A stretch of 64,000 bases of DNA. Origin: Gemmatimonadota bacterium (lineage in GTDB: Bacteria > Gemmatimonadota > Gemmatimonadetes > Palauibacterales > Palauibacteraceae). A model generated the notes under the pieces. The model ran no database searches. It was not told the origin of the DNA and saw only the letters and a list, made by a program, of their open reading frames with translations. Made by a program: the position numbers and the translations under genes. Below are positions 17,284 to 25,253 of this stretch, piece by piece; within the stretch, counting starts at the first letter, position 1, and every line of letters starts with the position of its first letter. Location: positions 55,667-119,666 of the forward strand of contig JAJDUL010000015.1 of the NCBI GenBank assembly GCA_022826685.1, read 5' to 3'.

Positions 17284-18126
17284 TCAGCCGCGGAAGGCCC
17301 GAACATAGCGGTCTTCCGTCGCGTGCATCTCCTCCGGCGTTCCGCTGAAGATAATCTCCCCGTCCTTCAGGAGCGCGGTCTCGGTCGCGATTCTCGATGC
17401 GGACCGTACATCGTGGGTCACTACGACGACGCAGACGTGGAGTTCCCGCCGCAGCTTCAGGATCAGTTCGTCGATCCTCCGCGTCGTGATCGGATCGAGC
17501 CCGCTTGTCGGTTCGTCGAAGAGAAGAATCGGCGGCCGGTGAGCGATCGCCCGCGCGATGGCGACGCGCTTGCGCATGCCGCCCGACAGCGCGGACGGGA
17601 GCAGAGGGAGGACCACGTTCGGGTCGAGGTCCACGAAGGAGAGCACCTCCTCGACGCGCTCCCGGATCTCGTCATCCGCCAGCGTCGTATGCTCGTAGAG
17701 CGGGAAGGCCACGTTGTCGAACACGTTCAGGGAGTCGAAGAGCGCCGATCCCTGGAACACCATCCCCATCCGTTCCCGCAGGGCCAGAGCCTCCGGGCGC
17801 GAGACCGCACTGATGTCGCGTCCCTCGATGAGGACCTCGCCGCGGTCGGGAAGAAGGAGCCGGAGCATGAGGCGCAGGATCGTCGACTTTCCGACCCCCG
17901 ACCCGCCGAGGATGCAGAGCGTCCCGCCTCGCGCGACGCCCAGCGAAACGCCGCGCAGCACCTCGTGATCCCCGAACGAGAGCCACACGTCCCGGAGTTC
18001 GACGATTTCGGGCCCGCCGGCCCCGCTCCCGTGGGTTTCCAGCTCGCGGCGAATCTCGTCGCGCAACTCCGCCTCGAAGGCCTCGCTTCCCGGCTGCGGC
18101 CCGCCGGCGGGCGTGCGGTCGCTCAT
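17284..18126 (-). CDS. mlaF: Mla-type ABC transporter ATP-binding protein
   Basis: ATPase of the lipid transporter. The 280-residue protein has Walker A LGGSGVGKST, signature ALSGGMRKRVAIARAI (the GGM form typical of MlaF), Walker B ILLFDEPTSGLDP and switch VVTHDVRSASRIA. An N-terminal extension of about 40 residues, rich in Gly and charged residues, precedes the domain. It lies 13 nt after mlaE in the mlaE-mlaF-mlaD order. Confidence 0.92.
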   Translation of the reverse strand: MSDRTPAGGPQPGSEAFEAELRDEIRRELETHGSGAGGPEIVELRDVWLSFGDHEVLRGVSLGVARGGTLCILGGSGVGKSTILRLMLRLLLPDRGEVLIEGRDISAVSRPEALALRERMGMVFQGSALFDSLNVFDNVAFPLYEHTTLADDEIRERVEEVLSFVDLDPNVVLPLLPSALSGGMRKRVAIARAIAHRPPILLFDEPTSGLDPITTRRIDELILKLRRELHVCVVVVTHDVRSASRIATETALLKDGEIIFSGTPEEMHATEDRYVRAFRG

Positions 18127-18139
18127 GGTGGATCCTCAC

Positions 18140-18910
18140 TCACCATTCGAACATGGCGAGCAGGATCTGGGTGAGGAAGTAATCCGCCGCGAGGATGAGG
18201 ATGGACGAGGTCACCACGGCCCGGGTCGTCGCTCGCCCGACGCCTTCCGTACCGCCCTCGGCCCGAAGCCCGTGGAAGCAGCTCGTGAGCGCGATGATCC
18301 CGCCGAAGGTGAAGGGCTTCACCAGCCCCTGAATCAGGTCGATGGGGATGACCCTGAGCACGAAACCGCTCTGGGCGAGGGTGTCCCACACGGAGTTGAT
18401 ATACAGCTGGGCCGTGAAATCCAGCGTCAGGACCGCGATGAGAAGCCCGCCCAGGATGGCCACGAAGTCACCGATGATCGTGACCACCGGGAGCATCACG
18501 AGGGCGGCGAGGAAACGCGGCACGACGAGTTTCCGGATCGGGTCGACACCCATCGTGCGAAGCGCGTCGACCTGCTCCGTGACGCGCATCGCGCCCAGGG
18601 CCGCCGCCATGCCGGCGCCCGCGCGGCCCGTGACGATGAGCGCCGTGAGAACGGGACCGAGTTCGCGGATCGTGCTGGCCCCCACAAGGCGGCCGATGTA
18701 GACCGTTGCCCCGAACCGCTCCATTTCCACGGCCGACTGGAGGGCGAGCACCATCCCCGTGAAGAGGCCGGTCAGCATGACGATGAAGATCGAGGCTACG
18801 CCGATCGTGTCCATCTGCTGAACGAGATCGCCGCGATAGAAGGGCTGACTCAAACAAGCCTTCGTCACGCGCACGAGAAGCCGGCAATAGGCCTCGACCG
18901 CGAAGGCCAT
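18140..18910 (-). CDS. mlaE: Mla-type ABC transporter permease
   Basis: Inner-membrane permease of the lipid transporter. From ATG at 18910 it has 256 residues and about five to six helices. The family signatures are GRLVGASTIRELGPVLTALI followed by VTGRAGAGMAAALGAMRVTEQ. A GTG three codons upstream is an alternative start. The longer open frame upstream is not MlaE-like and would overlap ridA. The gene is divergent from ridA. No mlaB or mlaC was seen. Confidence 0.9.
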   Translation of the reverse strand: MAFAVEAYCRLLVRVTKACLSQPFYRGDLVQQMDTIGVASIFIVMLTGLFTGMVLALQSAVEMERFGATVYIGRLVGASTIRELGPVLTALIVTGRAGAGMAAALGAMRVTEQVDALRTMGVDPIRKLVVPRFLAALVMLPVVTIIGDFVAILGGLLIAVLTLDFTAQLYINSVWDTLAQSGFVLRVIPIDLIQGLVKPFTFGGIIALTSCFHGLRAEGGTEGVGRATTRAVVTSSILILAADYFLTQILLAMFEW

Positions 18911-19178
18911 GCGGAGCACGGCATCGCGCGCGAGTCTTGCGGCGGAACGGCGGGCGGAGCCGTCGGGCACGATCTTTGGCGCTCTCTCGGGGATCGAAGT
19001 ATGTTCGCCCGACCGCCAGAACGCGTTCGAACGCAACGACTCGCCTCCAGCGATGAGGCGTACGGGCGAGGTTACCGGCTCCCACCGACCCGATGCAAGG
19101 CGACGGCGATCCGCGGATATTCCGCGCCATGCCCGGTGGCAGCGGCCGATCGCCCGCCCCCGAAAGGAGCCTCGAGCC

Positions 19179-19571
19179 ATGCAGACCGGACCGGTCCACA
19201 CGGACCATGCACCCGCCGCCGTCGGCCCCTACTCCCAGGGATACTGGGCCGGCGAGTTGTTCTACTCCGCAGGGCAGGTGGGGTTGGTGCCGTCCACCGG
19301 CCAGCTGGTGGGCGCCGACGTCGTCTCCCAGGCGGAGCGCGTGATGACGAACCTGAAGGCCGTGCTGGACGAGGCGGGGCTCACCCTCGGAGATGTCGTG
19401 AAGACGACGATCTTCCTTGCGGACATGGGCGATTTCGGTGCCGTGAACGAGGTGTACGCCCGCCACTTCGAGCCTCCGTTCCCCGCGCGCTCGACCGTCG
19501 CCGTGGGCGCGCTGCCCCTGGGGGCCCGGGTCGAGATCGAGGTGATCGGCCGGGCCCGGTCGGCCACATGA
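19179..19571 (+). CDS. ridA: RidA/YjgF-family enamine/imine deaminase
   Basis: Hydrolyses reactive 2-aminoacrylate-type enamines released by PLP enzymes. ATG at 19179 with AAAGGAG upstream gives 130 residues, normal for the family. Family features are APAAVGPYSQGYWAGELFYS, the inner core GQLVGADVVSQAERVMTNL and the C-terminal PFPARSTVAVGALPLGARVE with the ligand-contacting arginine. The 268-nt gap to divergent mlaE must hold both promoters; a weak candidate for ridA is TTGGCG-18 nt-TATGTT at 18976-19005. Confidence 0.93.
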   Translation: MQTGPVHTDHAPAAVGPYSQGYWAGELFYSAGQVGLVPSTGQLVGADVVSQAERVMTNLKAVLDEAGLTLGDVVKTTIFLADMGDFGAVNEVYARHFEPPFPARSTVAVGALPLGARVEIEVIGRARSAT

Positions 19572-19606
19572 GCGGTCGGACCGGAATGACGACGACACGG
19601 ATGACC

Positions 19607-19702
19607 GGGAGCGGATGGTGACTGGTGTCGCCTGCGGTCTTCAAAACCGTTACGGGGCGTTCGCGCGTCCCGGGTGGGTTCGATTCCCACACGTTCCCGC
19701 CA
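19607..19702 (+). tRNA. selC: Selenocysteine tRNA, anticodon TCA
   Basis: The 96-nt gene shows the tRNA-Sec architecture: acceptor GGGAGCG pairing with CGTTCCC, an extended 6-bp D stem (GGTGAC with GTCGCC, loop TGGT), anticodon loop CTTCAAA with TCA, a long GC-rich variable arm around a TTCG-type loop, T-arm GTGGG-TTCGATT-CCCAC, discriminator G and an encoded CCA (19700-19702). The eighth acceptor pair appears mismatched (G/A). Together with selB it indicates UGA recoding in this organism. Confidence 0.93.
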
Positions 19703-20211
19703 CCTTCGCGCTCGCGGCCGTTCTCCTGCTCGGCCACGCCCTGGACCCGTCGTCGCTGCGGGCGCAGGATCCTCCGCCTCCCCCGGCGGTCGCCGATTCG
19801 GTGCCCGCCGCAGCGACCCCCGCCGCCGACACGACGGGCCGGCCCCCCCCCATCTCCCCGCTCGGGGCCTTCGGCCGCTCGCTCATCCTCCCGGGCTGGG
19901 GACAACTGGAGGTCGGACGCCCGTCGCGCGGCGCCTTCTACTTCGCCGCGGAGTCCGTCTTCCTGTTCATGGTCTTCAAGTCCGACGCGCGGCTCTCCGC
20001 GGCCAAGGAGGAACTGCCGCTGAACGAAGAGCGGATCTCGAACCGTTCGGGGCAGCGGGAGAACTGGATCGTCCTCGCCGGGTTCATCGCCTTCCTGAGC
20101 GGTCTCGACGCGTGGGTGTCCACCCAGTTCTGGGACTTCGAGCCCTCCATCGGCCCGCCCGCCGATGGATCCGTCGGGATCGCCGTCGGTTTCAAGGTCG
20201 ATTTCCCCTAA
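19615..20211 (+). CDS. DUF5683-like membrane-associated protein; start overlaps tRNA-Sec
   Basis: The frame encodes a hydrophobic, signal-peptide-like stretch (ATFALAAVLLLGHALDP, then SSLRAQ), a proline-rich linker, and SPLGAFGRSLILPGWGQLEV plus RGAFYFAAESVFLFMVF, which resembles small DUF5683-type membrane proteins. Function is unknown. Between the tRNA-Sec 3' end and the signal-like segment there is no ATG, GTG or TTG, so the start must lie inside the tRNA gene (ATG 19615 or GTG 19618) or at GTG 19801, which would drop the signal. The stated start is therefore provisional. It overlaps lpxH by 4 nt tail to tail. Confidence 0.6.
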   Translation: MVTGVACGLQNRYGAFARPGWVRFPHVPATFALAAVLLLGHALDPSSLRAQDPPPPPAVADSVPAAATPAADTTGRPPPISPLGAFGRSLILPGWGQLEVGRPSRGAFYFAAESVFLFMVFKSDARLSAAKEELPLNEERISNRSGQRENWIVLAGFIAFLSGLDAWVSTQFWDFEPSIGPPADGSVGIAVGFKVDFP

Positions 20212-20945
20212 CCGGATCTCCGGTAGGACTCCAGGCGGATCTCGTCCGGCGTCACAACGGCGAAGCTGTTGTGATGGAGCCAATCCCCGGAGTTGAGGTA
20301 GAACCTCCCCGGGGCGAGTTCCGCGACTTCCGGCCGGTGCGAGTGTCCGAACACGACCAGGTCGACATCCTCGTGAGCGGCCAGCACCTCGATGGCGTGC
20401 TGCGCAAGGAGCGAAGCCCGGGGCGATTCCTTCCCGGCCCCTCCTGCCTGGGCCCGCCGCGTCCCGCTGGCGAGCCGGGCGAGGGGGAGCCCGAGATCGG
20501 GGTGAACCCACCGGAAGAGTCCGCGTCCCACCGAACTGCGGGCGGCCCGGCGCAGAATCCGGTAGCCCCAGTCCGCGGGGCCGAGTCCGTCGCCGTGCGC
20601 GATGTACGCACGCCGCCCTCCGATGCGTCGACGCGCCGGCTCGGTGAGGATTTCGATCCCGACTTCATCGCGGAGGAAACTCCCCCCCCACGCGTCGTGG
20701 TTTCCGCCCATGAACAGGATGCGCATGCCGCCTTCCACGAGCCTCCGCAGGCGGGTGAGCACGTCGAGTTGACCCCGCGGGATCACCTGACCGTATTCGA
20801 ACCAGAAGTCGAACAGGTCGCCGTTGATGAGAAGCTCGTCGCCCCAGCGGTCCGCCTCCTCGAGGAAGGCGAGAAACGCGCGCGCGTTCTCCTCGGCCAC
20901 GGCGCCGAGGTGGATGTCGGACACGACGACGGTGCGTTGAGACAT
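20208..20945 (-). CDS. lpxH: UDP-2,3-diacylglucosamine diphosphatase (LpxH-like)
   Basis: Lipid A pathway enzyme that hydrolyses UDP-2,3-diacylglucosamine to lipid X. ATG at 20945 gives 245 residues with all metallophosphoesterase blocks: VVVSDIHLGA, LLINGDLFDFWFEYG, ILFMGGNHD, YIAHGDGLG and VVFGHSHRPE. The WFEYG segment and the HGD block fit LpxH better than generic phosphoesterases. With lptE nearby it supports an LPS-bearing outer membrane. The frame extends further upstream without family sequence. Confidence 0.85.
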   Translation of the reverse strand: MSQRTVVVSDIHLGAVAEENARAFLAFLEEADRWGDELLINGDLFDFWFEYGQVIPRGQLDVLTRLRRLVEGGMRILFMGGNHDAWGGSFLRDEVGIEILTEPARRRIGGRRAYIAHGDGLGPADWGYRILRRAARSSVGRGLFRWVHPDLGLPLARLASGTRRAQAGGAGKESPRASLLAQHAIEVLAAHEDVDLVVFGHSHRPEVAELAPGRFYLNSGDWLHHNSFAVVTPDEIRLESYRRSG

Positions 20946-21054
20946 GGGCCGAAGCTCGGCGCGCGGGGCGCGGCGCGTCAAACCGGCCGGCGACCGCGGC
21001 GAACCCGTCACCGGGAGTTCGACACCCGGTGCCTCGCCGGAGCATATTGGGCGC

Positions 21055-21498
21055 GTGAAAGACGCAAACGGAGTCGGAACGACGGAAGTGCGCGTGCGGT
21101 ATGCCGAGACCGATCAGATGGGTCGTGCGCACCACCGCCACTACCTCGTGTGGTGCGAACTCGGCCGCACGGCGCTCATGCGCGAGCGCGGCGTGTCGTA
21201 CGCGGAACTCGAGCGCGGAGGACTCTGGCTCCCGGTTTCCCGGGTCGAAGTCGAATACCGGATCCCGGTCGAATACGACGAACTCATCCGGATTCACACC
21301 CGCGTCGAACGCATCCGAAGCCGTGAAGTCGTGTTCGCCTACCGGATCGCGCGCGCGTCGGACGACGCGACGCTCGCGCGCGCCCGCACCGCCCTCGTGT
21401 GCACCGACGCGCGGGGCCGTCCCCACCGGTTTCCGGCGGCCGTGAGGCGGCAACTGGAGAGGCTGCCGACCGTCGTCGCTCCGCATTCCGCCGCGTGA
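21055..21498 (+). CDS. Acyl-CoA thioesterase, YbgC/4-hydroxybenzoyl-CoA-like hotdog
   Basis: A 147-residue hotdog-fold thioesterase. The N-terminal motif VRYAETDQMGRAHHRHYLVW corresponds to the family pattern with catalytic Asp in TDQMG; the usual VYH is AHH here. IPVEYDELIRIHTRVERI is typical of the central strand region. The GTG at 21055 begins the conserved part; the frame is open about 110 nt further back. The GTG of the next gene overlaps its stop. Confidence 0.85.
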   Translation: MKDANGVGTTEVRVRYAETDQMGRAHHRHYLVWCELGRTALMRERGVSYAELERGGLWLPVSRVEVEYRIPVEYDELIRIHTRVERIRSREVVFAYRIARASDDATLARARTALVCTDARGRPHRFPAAVRRQLERLPTVVAPHSAA

Positions 21499-22433
21499 AC
21501 CGTGCTTCGGCGCGCCGCGCCTTCTGGCCGCTCCTCCTGCTGCCGCTCACCGCCTGCGGCGGCGGTTTCGAGCGCGGGGCCCCACTGCCCGATGCGTCAG
21601 AGGTCGCCCGGCGGGCGCGCGCAAGCTCGGGTACGGAGCAGCCGATGCACGTCATCTTCCGGTGGGAATACGCCGGCGAGAGCGGGAGCTTCCGCGGCGA
21701 TGGCGCCGCCCGCGTGAACCCGCCCGACCGCTTCCGCCTCGACCTCTTCTCGACGGGAGAGGGAAGTCTCCAGGCAACGCTCGTCGACGGCGTGCTCGCC
21801 ACGTCCGGCGACCTCGAGGGCGTCGAACTGCCCCCGACGGTCTTCCTCTACGCCATGGCGGGCGTGTTTCGGCCCGGCGACCTGCCCCCCGCTCGGGCGT
21901 CCGAGCTCCGCGGCCTCCGCGTCCTCGAGTTCCCGGTCGAGGGAGGTGCGACGCGAAGCTATTATCTTGAGGGCGGACGGCTCACGCGGCTCGATGAGCG
22001 GCGGGCGGGCCGTCGCGAGCGATGGATCGAACTCGAGTGGGGGAGCGATCCCCGCTGGCCCCGGGAAGCCCGGTACCGGGACATCGTGGACTCGAGCGGT
22101 GTACGTTGGGAGTTACTGAGCGCGACGGCTCAATCACAGCCATACGATGAGGAAAACTATGTCTTGCCGATTCCGCTCCGGAGCGATGGTCGCGATCGCG
22201 ATGCTCACGCTGGTGGCGGGGTGCTACAGCTTCTCCGGCGGCGGCGGGCTGCCCAGCCACATGCGCACCGTCTGGGTCGCCCCGATCGAAAACGAGAGCA
22301 CCCAGTTCGGCATCGCGGAGTCCCTGATGGACGAACTCCTCACCGCGGCGCGCCAGCGGCTGGGGCTGCGGCTCTCGTCCGAGGAGGAAGCGGACGCCGT
22401 CATCACGGCGCAGATCCGGCGCTACAACGATGA
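21495..22433 (+). CDS. Putative outer-membrane lipoprotein (DUF4292-like) with abnormal 3' overlap
   Basis: GTG at 21495 (GTGA overlap with the thioesterase) starts a lipoprotein signal, RAFWPLLLLPLTACGGG, lipobox LTAC. The mature region, with FRLDLFSTGEGSLQATLVDG and later RYRDIVDSSGVRWEL and ENYVLPIP, resembles LolA/DUF4292-type lipoproteins that end just after such a motif. Here the frame runs another 85 or so codons through lptE in a second frame, giving an Arg/His/Ala-rich tail typical of out-of-frame GC-rich DNA. Either the normal stop was lost by an indel or the overlap is real. Confidence 0.65.
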   Translation: MNRASARRAFWPLLLLPLTACGGGFERGAPLPDASEVARRARASSGTEQPMHVIFRWEYAGESGSFRGDGAARVNPPDRFRLDLFSTGEGSLQATLVDGVLATSGDLEGVELPPTVFLYAMAGVFRPGDLPPARASELRGLRVLEFPVEGGATRSYYLEGGRLTRLDERRAGRRERWIELEWGSDPRWPREARYRDIVDSSGVRWELLSATAQSQPYDEENYVLPIPLRSDGRDRDAHAGGGVLQLLRRRRAAQPHAHRLGRPDRKREHPVRHRGVPDGRTPHRGAPAAGAAALVRGGSGRRHHGADPALQR

Positions 22434-22671
22434 GGCGGTCAACTTCGACGCCGTCGGCGGGGTCGGCGCGGACGTCTTCCAGCGTCGCGTGACCGTCAGC
22501 GTCTCCGTGGAGATCCTGGATGTGGCGGAGAACCTCATCATCTGGGGAAATCAGAGCCTGACCGGGACCGGAGAGTACGAACCCGGAAACGAAACCGAAG
22601 ACCAGGCCCTGATCGTCGCCCTCGAGAACCTGGTCCAGCAGATCGTCGACGGGGCGCAATCGCAGTGGTAG
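22159..22671 (+). CDS. lptE: LPS assembly lipoprotein LptE-like
   Basis: Outer-membrane lipoprotein expected to plug the LptD LPS translocon. ATG at 22159 follows GAGGA at proper spacing and gives 170 residues; an ATG four codons earlier lacks a ribosome-binding site. The lipobox is LVAGC in a clear signal. The mature part has VWVAPIENESTQFGIAESLM, ADAVITAQIRRYNDEAV and a helical end, matching the LptE/LPS-assembly fold pattern. Its 5' half is overlapped by the previous frame. Confidence 0.75.
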   Translation: MSCRFRSGAMVAIAMLTLVAGCYSFSGGGGLPSHMRTVWVAPIENESTQFGIAESLMDELLTAARQRLGLRLSSEEEADAVITAQIRRYNDEAVNFDAVGGVGADVFQRRVTVSVSVEILDVAENLIIWGNQSLTGTGEYEPGNETEDQALIVALENLVQQIVDGAQSQW

Positions 22672-22834
22672 ACTGACCGGCGTCGACCGCCGGGATCGGT
22701 CGCGCGGGGACCCTCTCGCGCCCGCGCGACGGGTTCGCCATTCTGTGGTCGATCGTACACACGGGCCGACAACCTCTAACTCAACGTCCGGGCGCCAACA
22801 TGCCGCAAGCCGCTCGACCCGCCACGCGAAACCT

Positions 22835-23314
22835 GTGACGTACGCCGCCGGTCTCGTCGCCATCCTGGCGGCCGTCTGGCTCCTCCTGTCGGGGTACTTC
22901 GACAAGCCGCTGCTTCTGGGCCTCGGCGCCGTGTCGGTCGCGCTCGTCGTCTTCATTTCGCTCCGCATGCGGATCGTCGACGACGAGGGTCTGCCGGTCC
23001 AGCTCCCGGCGGGGCTCGTCCGCTACCTGCCCTGGCTCGTCGTCGAGATCGTGAAGGCGAACGTCGATGTCGCCTTGCGCATCCTCAGGCCGAGTCTGCC
23101 GATCCGTCCGCGCGTGATCCGCGTGCGGGCGGGACAGCGCACGGACGTCGGCCGGGTCATATACGCGAACTCCATCACGCTCACTCCCGGCACCGTGACG
23201 ATCGACACGGAGGGCGACCACATCACGATCCACGCCCTGACGGAGGAGGCGGCCGCCGGCGTCCTCACGGGCGAGATGGACCGGCGGGTCGCGCGGGTCG
23301 AGGGACGCGGATGA
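22835..23314 (+). CDS. mrpE: Mrp-type Na+/H+ antiporter subunit E
   Basis: Small membrane subunit of the multi-gene Mrp cation/proton antiporter. GTG at 22835 gives 159 residues beginning with two helices (LVAILAAVWLLLSGYF, then GAVSVALVVFISL). The family hallmark is RVIYANSITLTPGTVTID. A longer frame to GTG 22745 adds a polar Ser/Arg-rich stretch that is unlike MrpE. It is the first gene of an overlapping run that reaches 30.2 kb. The 163 nt between lptE and this start holds no recognised element. Confidence 0.85.
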   Translation: MTYAAGLVAILAAVWLLLSGYFDKPLLLGLGAVSVALVVFISLRMRIVDDEGLPVQLPAGLVRYLPWLVVEIVKANVDVALRILRPSLPIRPRVIRVRAGQRTDVGRVIYANSITLTPGTVTIDTEGDHITIHALTEEAAAGVLTGEMDRRVARVEGRG

Positions 23315-23592
23315 TCCTCGCCGCCGCGGTCGCCGCGATCATCGTCACGATGGGACTCGCGCTCGTGCGGGCGGGGAAGGGACCGACGGTCTTCGACCGC
23401 ATTCTCGCGCTGAACATGTTCGGCACGAAAACCGTCCTCCTGATCGCCGCGATCGGGTTCGTGACGGGCCGGCCGCACTTTCTCGATGTCGGGCTCCTGT
23501 ACGCCCTCATCAACTTCATCGGCGTCATCGCGGTGCTGAGGTTTTCGAAGTACGGGAACTTCGCGGACCCGGACCGCGAGAGGACGTCGTGA
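23311..23592 (+). CDS. mrpF: Mrp-type Na+/H+ antiporter subunit F
   Basis: A 93-residue, three-helix subunit. KGPTVFDRILALNMFGTK is the MrpF signature, followed by FLDVGLLYALINFIGVIAVL. The ATG overlaps the mrpE stop by 4 nt and the stop overlaps mrpG by 4 nt. Confidence 0.9.
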   Translation: MILAAAVAAIIVTMGLALVRAGKGPTVFDRILALNMFGTKTVLLIAAIGFVTGRPHFLDVGLLYALINFIGVIAVLRFSKYGNFADPDRERTS

Positions 23593-23912
23593 TCCTCGAG
23601 ATCGTGAGTTCGGTACTCGTGATCGCCGGCGCGATCTTCGCGGTCATCGGCGGGATCGGCATCGTCCGCCTGCCCGATTTCTTCTCTCGCATCCACGGCG
23701 CGGGGATCACGGACACGCTGGGGGCGGGGCTGATTCTGACCGGGCTGATGTTCCTCTCGCCCGAATGGACCGTGACGGTGAAGCTCGTCGCGATCCTCGT
23801 CCTGCTCTGGATCACGAGCCCCACGGCCACCCACGCCCTCGCCAACGCGGCGCTCGAGACCGGGCTCCGGCCGGACGTCGATGAGACGGAGGAGGCGACA
23901 TCGAGTTCGTAG
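23589..23912 (+). CDS. mrpG: Mrp-type Na+/H+ antiporter subunit G
   Basis: A 107-residue subunit with three helices. GIGIVRLPDFFSRIHGAGIT is the MrpG signature, followed by GAGLILTGLMF. The GTG start overlaps mrpF by 4 nt. The C-terminal tail is acidic and covers the ribosome-binding site of the next gene. Confidence 0.9.
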   Translation: MILEIVSSVLVIAGAIFAVIGGIGIVRLPDFFSRIHGAGITDTLGAGLILTGLMFLSPEWTVTVKLVAILVLLWITSPTATHALANAALETGLRPDVDETEEATSSS

Positions 23913-24478
23913 CCCTCGAGGTCCAGATCGTCACGGCGCTCCTGCTCACGCTTCTGTGTGCGACGGCGGTCGCGGTCGTACGCATGCGCGGCCTGTTCGC
24001 CGCCGTGATGCTGATGGGGATCTTCAGCTTCCTCGGCGCCTCGTGGATGCTCCTGCTCGATGCTCCCGATGTCGCCTTCACGGAGGCCTCGGTCGGGGCC
24101 GGGATCTCGACCATCCTCGCGCTCGCGACGCTCGCGCTGACGACGCGCAAGGCGAAGGTCCCGGTTCGACGGCCCGCGCTCCCGCTGCTCATCGTCGCCG
24201 TCACCGGGGCGGCGCTCGTCTACGGGACGCTGGACATGCCGCACTTCGGCGACCCGGAGGCTCCGGCCAGCAACTACCCGCACCCGTCCTACGTCGAGCG
24301 CACCGAGCACGACATCCACGTGCCGAACGTGGTCACGGCGGTGCTCGCGAGCTACCGGGGCTACGACACGCTGGGCGAGACCGTCGTGATCTTCACCGCC
24401 GGGGTCGCCGTGCTGGTTCTCCTGCGAGGGAGCCGCAAACGCCGGCCCACGGGCAGGGGGGAGGAGGACGCGGGATGA
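23900..24478 (+). CDS. DUF4040 / MrpA-C-terminal-like antiporter subunit, probable AUC start
   Basis: The product corresponds to the C-terminal part of MrpA (DUF4040): AVMLMGIFSFLGASWMLLLD and APDVAFTEASVGAGISTILA are diagnostic, followed by a periplasmic loop and a last helix (TAGVAVLVLLRGS). An in-frame stop at 23882-23884 limits the N-terminus. Between it and ATG 23984 there is no ATG, GTG or TTG, yet a full first helix (VALEVQIVTALLLTLLCATA) is encoded. ATC at 23900, seven bases after a GGAGG, is the best start and gives 192 residues. It overlaps mrpG by 13 nt. Confidence 0.75.
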   Translation: MEFVALEVQIVTALLLTLLCATAVAVVRMRGLFAAVMLMGIFSFLGASWMLLLDAPDVAFTEASVGAGISTILALATLALTTRKAKVPVRRPALPLLIVAVTGAALVYGTLDMPHFGDPEAPASNYPHPSYVERTEHDIHVPNVVTAVLASYRGYDTLGETVVIFTAGVAVLVLLRGSRKRRPTGRGEEDAG

Positions 24479-24897
24479 CGGACCACACGATCCTGCGCGT
24501 CGTCAGCAAACTCCTGCTGCCGTACGTCCTCCTCTTCGCGCTCTACGTGCAGTTCCACGGCGACTACGGTCCGGGCGGCGGATTCCAGGCGGGCGTAATC
24601 TTCGCGGCCGGCTTCGTGCTCTACGGGCTCATCTTCGGGCTCACCGCGGTGCGCCGCGTCGCCCCGGCCCGCATGATCGAACTCGTCATCGCGACCGGCG
24701 TGCTCGTCTACGCGGGCACCGGAGTCGCGGCGATGCTCATGGGCGGGAACTTCCTCGACTACGACGCCCTGAACCCCGCGCACCCGTCGACGGGACAGCA
24801 CTACGGGATCCTCGTCGTCGAACTGGGCGTCGGGATGACCGTCGCGGCGGTGATGATCGCGATCTACTCGACCTTCGCCGGGCGGGGGCGCGCATGA
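24475..24897 (+). CDS. mrpB: Mrp-type Na+/H+ antiporter subunit B
   Basis: A 140-residue subunit with four helices, ATG overlapping the previous stop by 4 nt. Family features are LLPYVLLFALYVQFHGDYGP and GGGFQAGVIFAAGFVLYGL, with HYGILVVELGVGMTVAAVM near the end. MrpB associates with MrpA in the intact antiporter. Confidence 0.9.
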   Translation: MTDHTILRVVSKLLLPYVLLFALYVQFHGDYGPGGGFQAGVIFAAGFVLYGLIFGLTAVRRVAPARMIELVIATGVLVYAGTGVAAMLMGGNFLDYDALNPAHPSTGQHYGILVVELGVGMTVAAVMIAIYSTFAGRGRA

Positions 24898-25253
24898 CCG
24901 AAACCGTCCTCGGCCTCTACAACTACTGGGTCGTCATCTTCCTGATGATGATGGGGTTCTACATCGTCATCTCGCGCGGCAACCTCATCAAGAAGGTCAT
25001 CGGACTCAACATCTTCCAGAGTTCCGTCTTCCTCTTCTACATCACGGTCGGGAAGGTGAGCGGGGGCACGGCGCCGATCATGGCCGAGGGTTTCGAGGTC
25101 TACAGCAACCCGCTCCCGAGCGTCCTCATCCTGACGGCGATCGTCGTGGGCGTCGCCACGACCTCCGTCGCCCTTTCGCTCGTCGTGCGCATCCGCGAGG
25201 CGTACGAGACGATCGAGGAGGATGAAATCTACGCGCAGGACGAGGCTCGATGA
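24894..25253 (+). CDS. mrpC: Mrp-type Na+/H+ antiporter subunit C (NuoK-like)
   Basis: A 119-residue homologue of complex I subunit NuoK with three helices. IVISRGNLIKKVIGLNIFQS and NPLPSVLILTAIVVGVATTS are characteristic; the charged residues in the helices belong to the proton path of this family. The ATG overlaps mrpB by 4 nt and the stop overlaps mrpD by 4 nt. Confidence 0.92.
   Translation: MTETVLGLYNYWVVIFLMMMGFYIVISRGNLIKKVIGLNIFQSSVFLFYITVGKVSGGTAPIMAEGFEVYSNPLPSVLILTAIVVGVATTSVALSLVVRIREAYETIEEDEIYAQDEAR

Noticed and set aside
18976..19005. Sigma70 promoter for ridA (TTGGCG-18-TATGTT)
   Set aside because: Only four of six matches in each box and 170 nt from the start; too weak to list as a feature.
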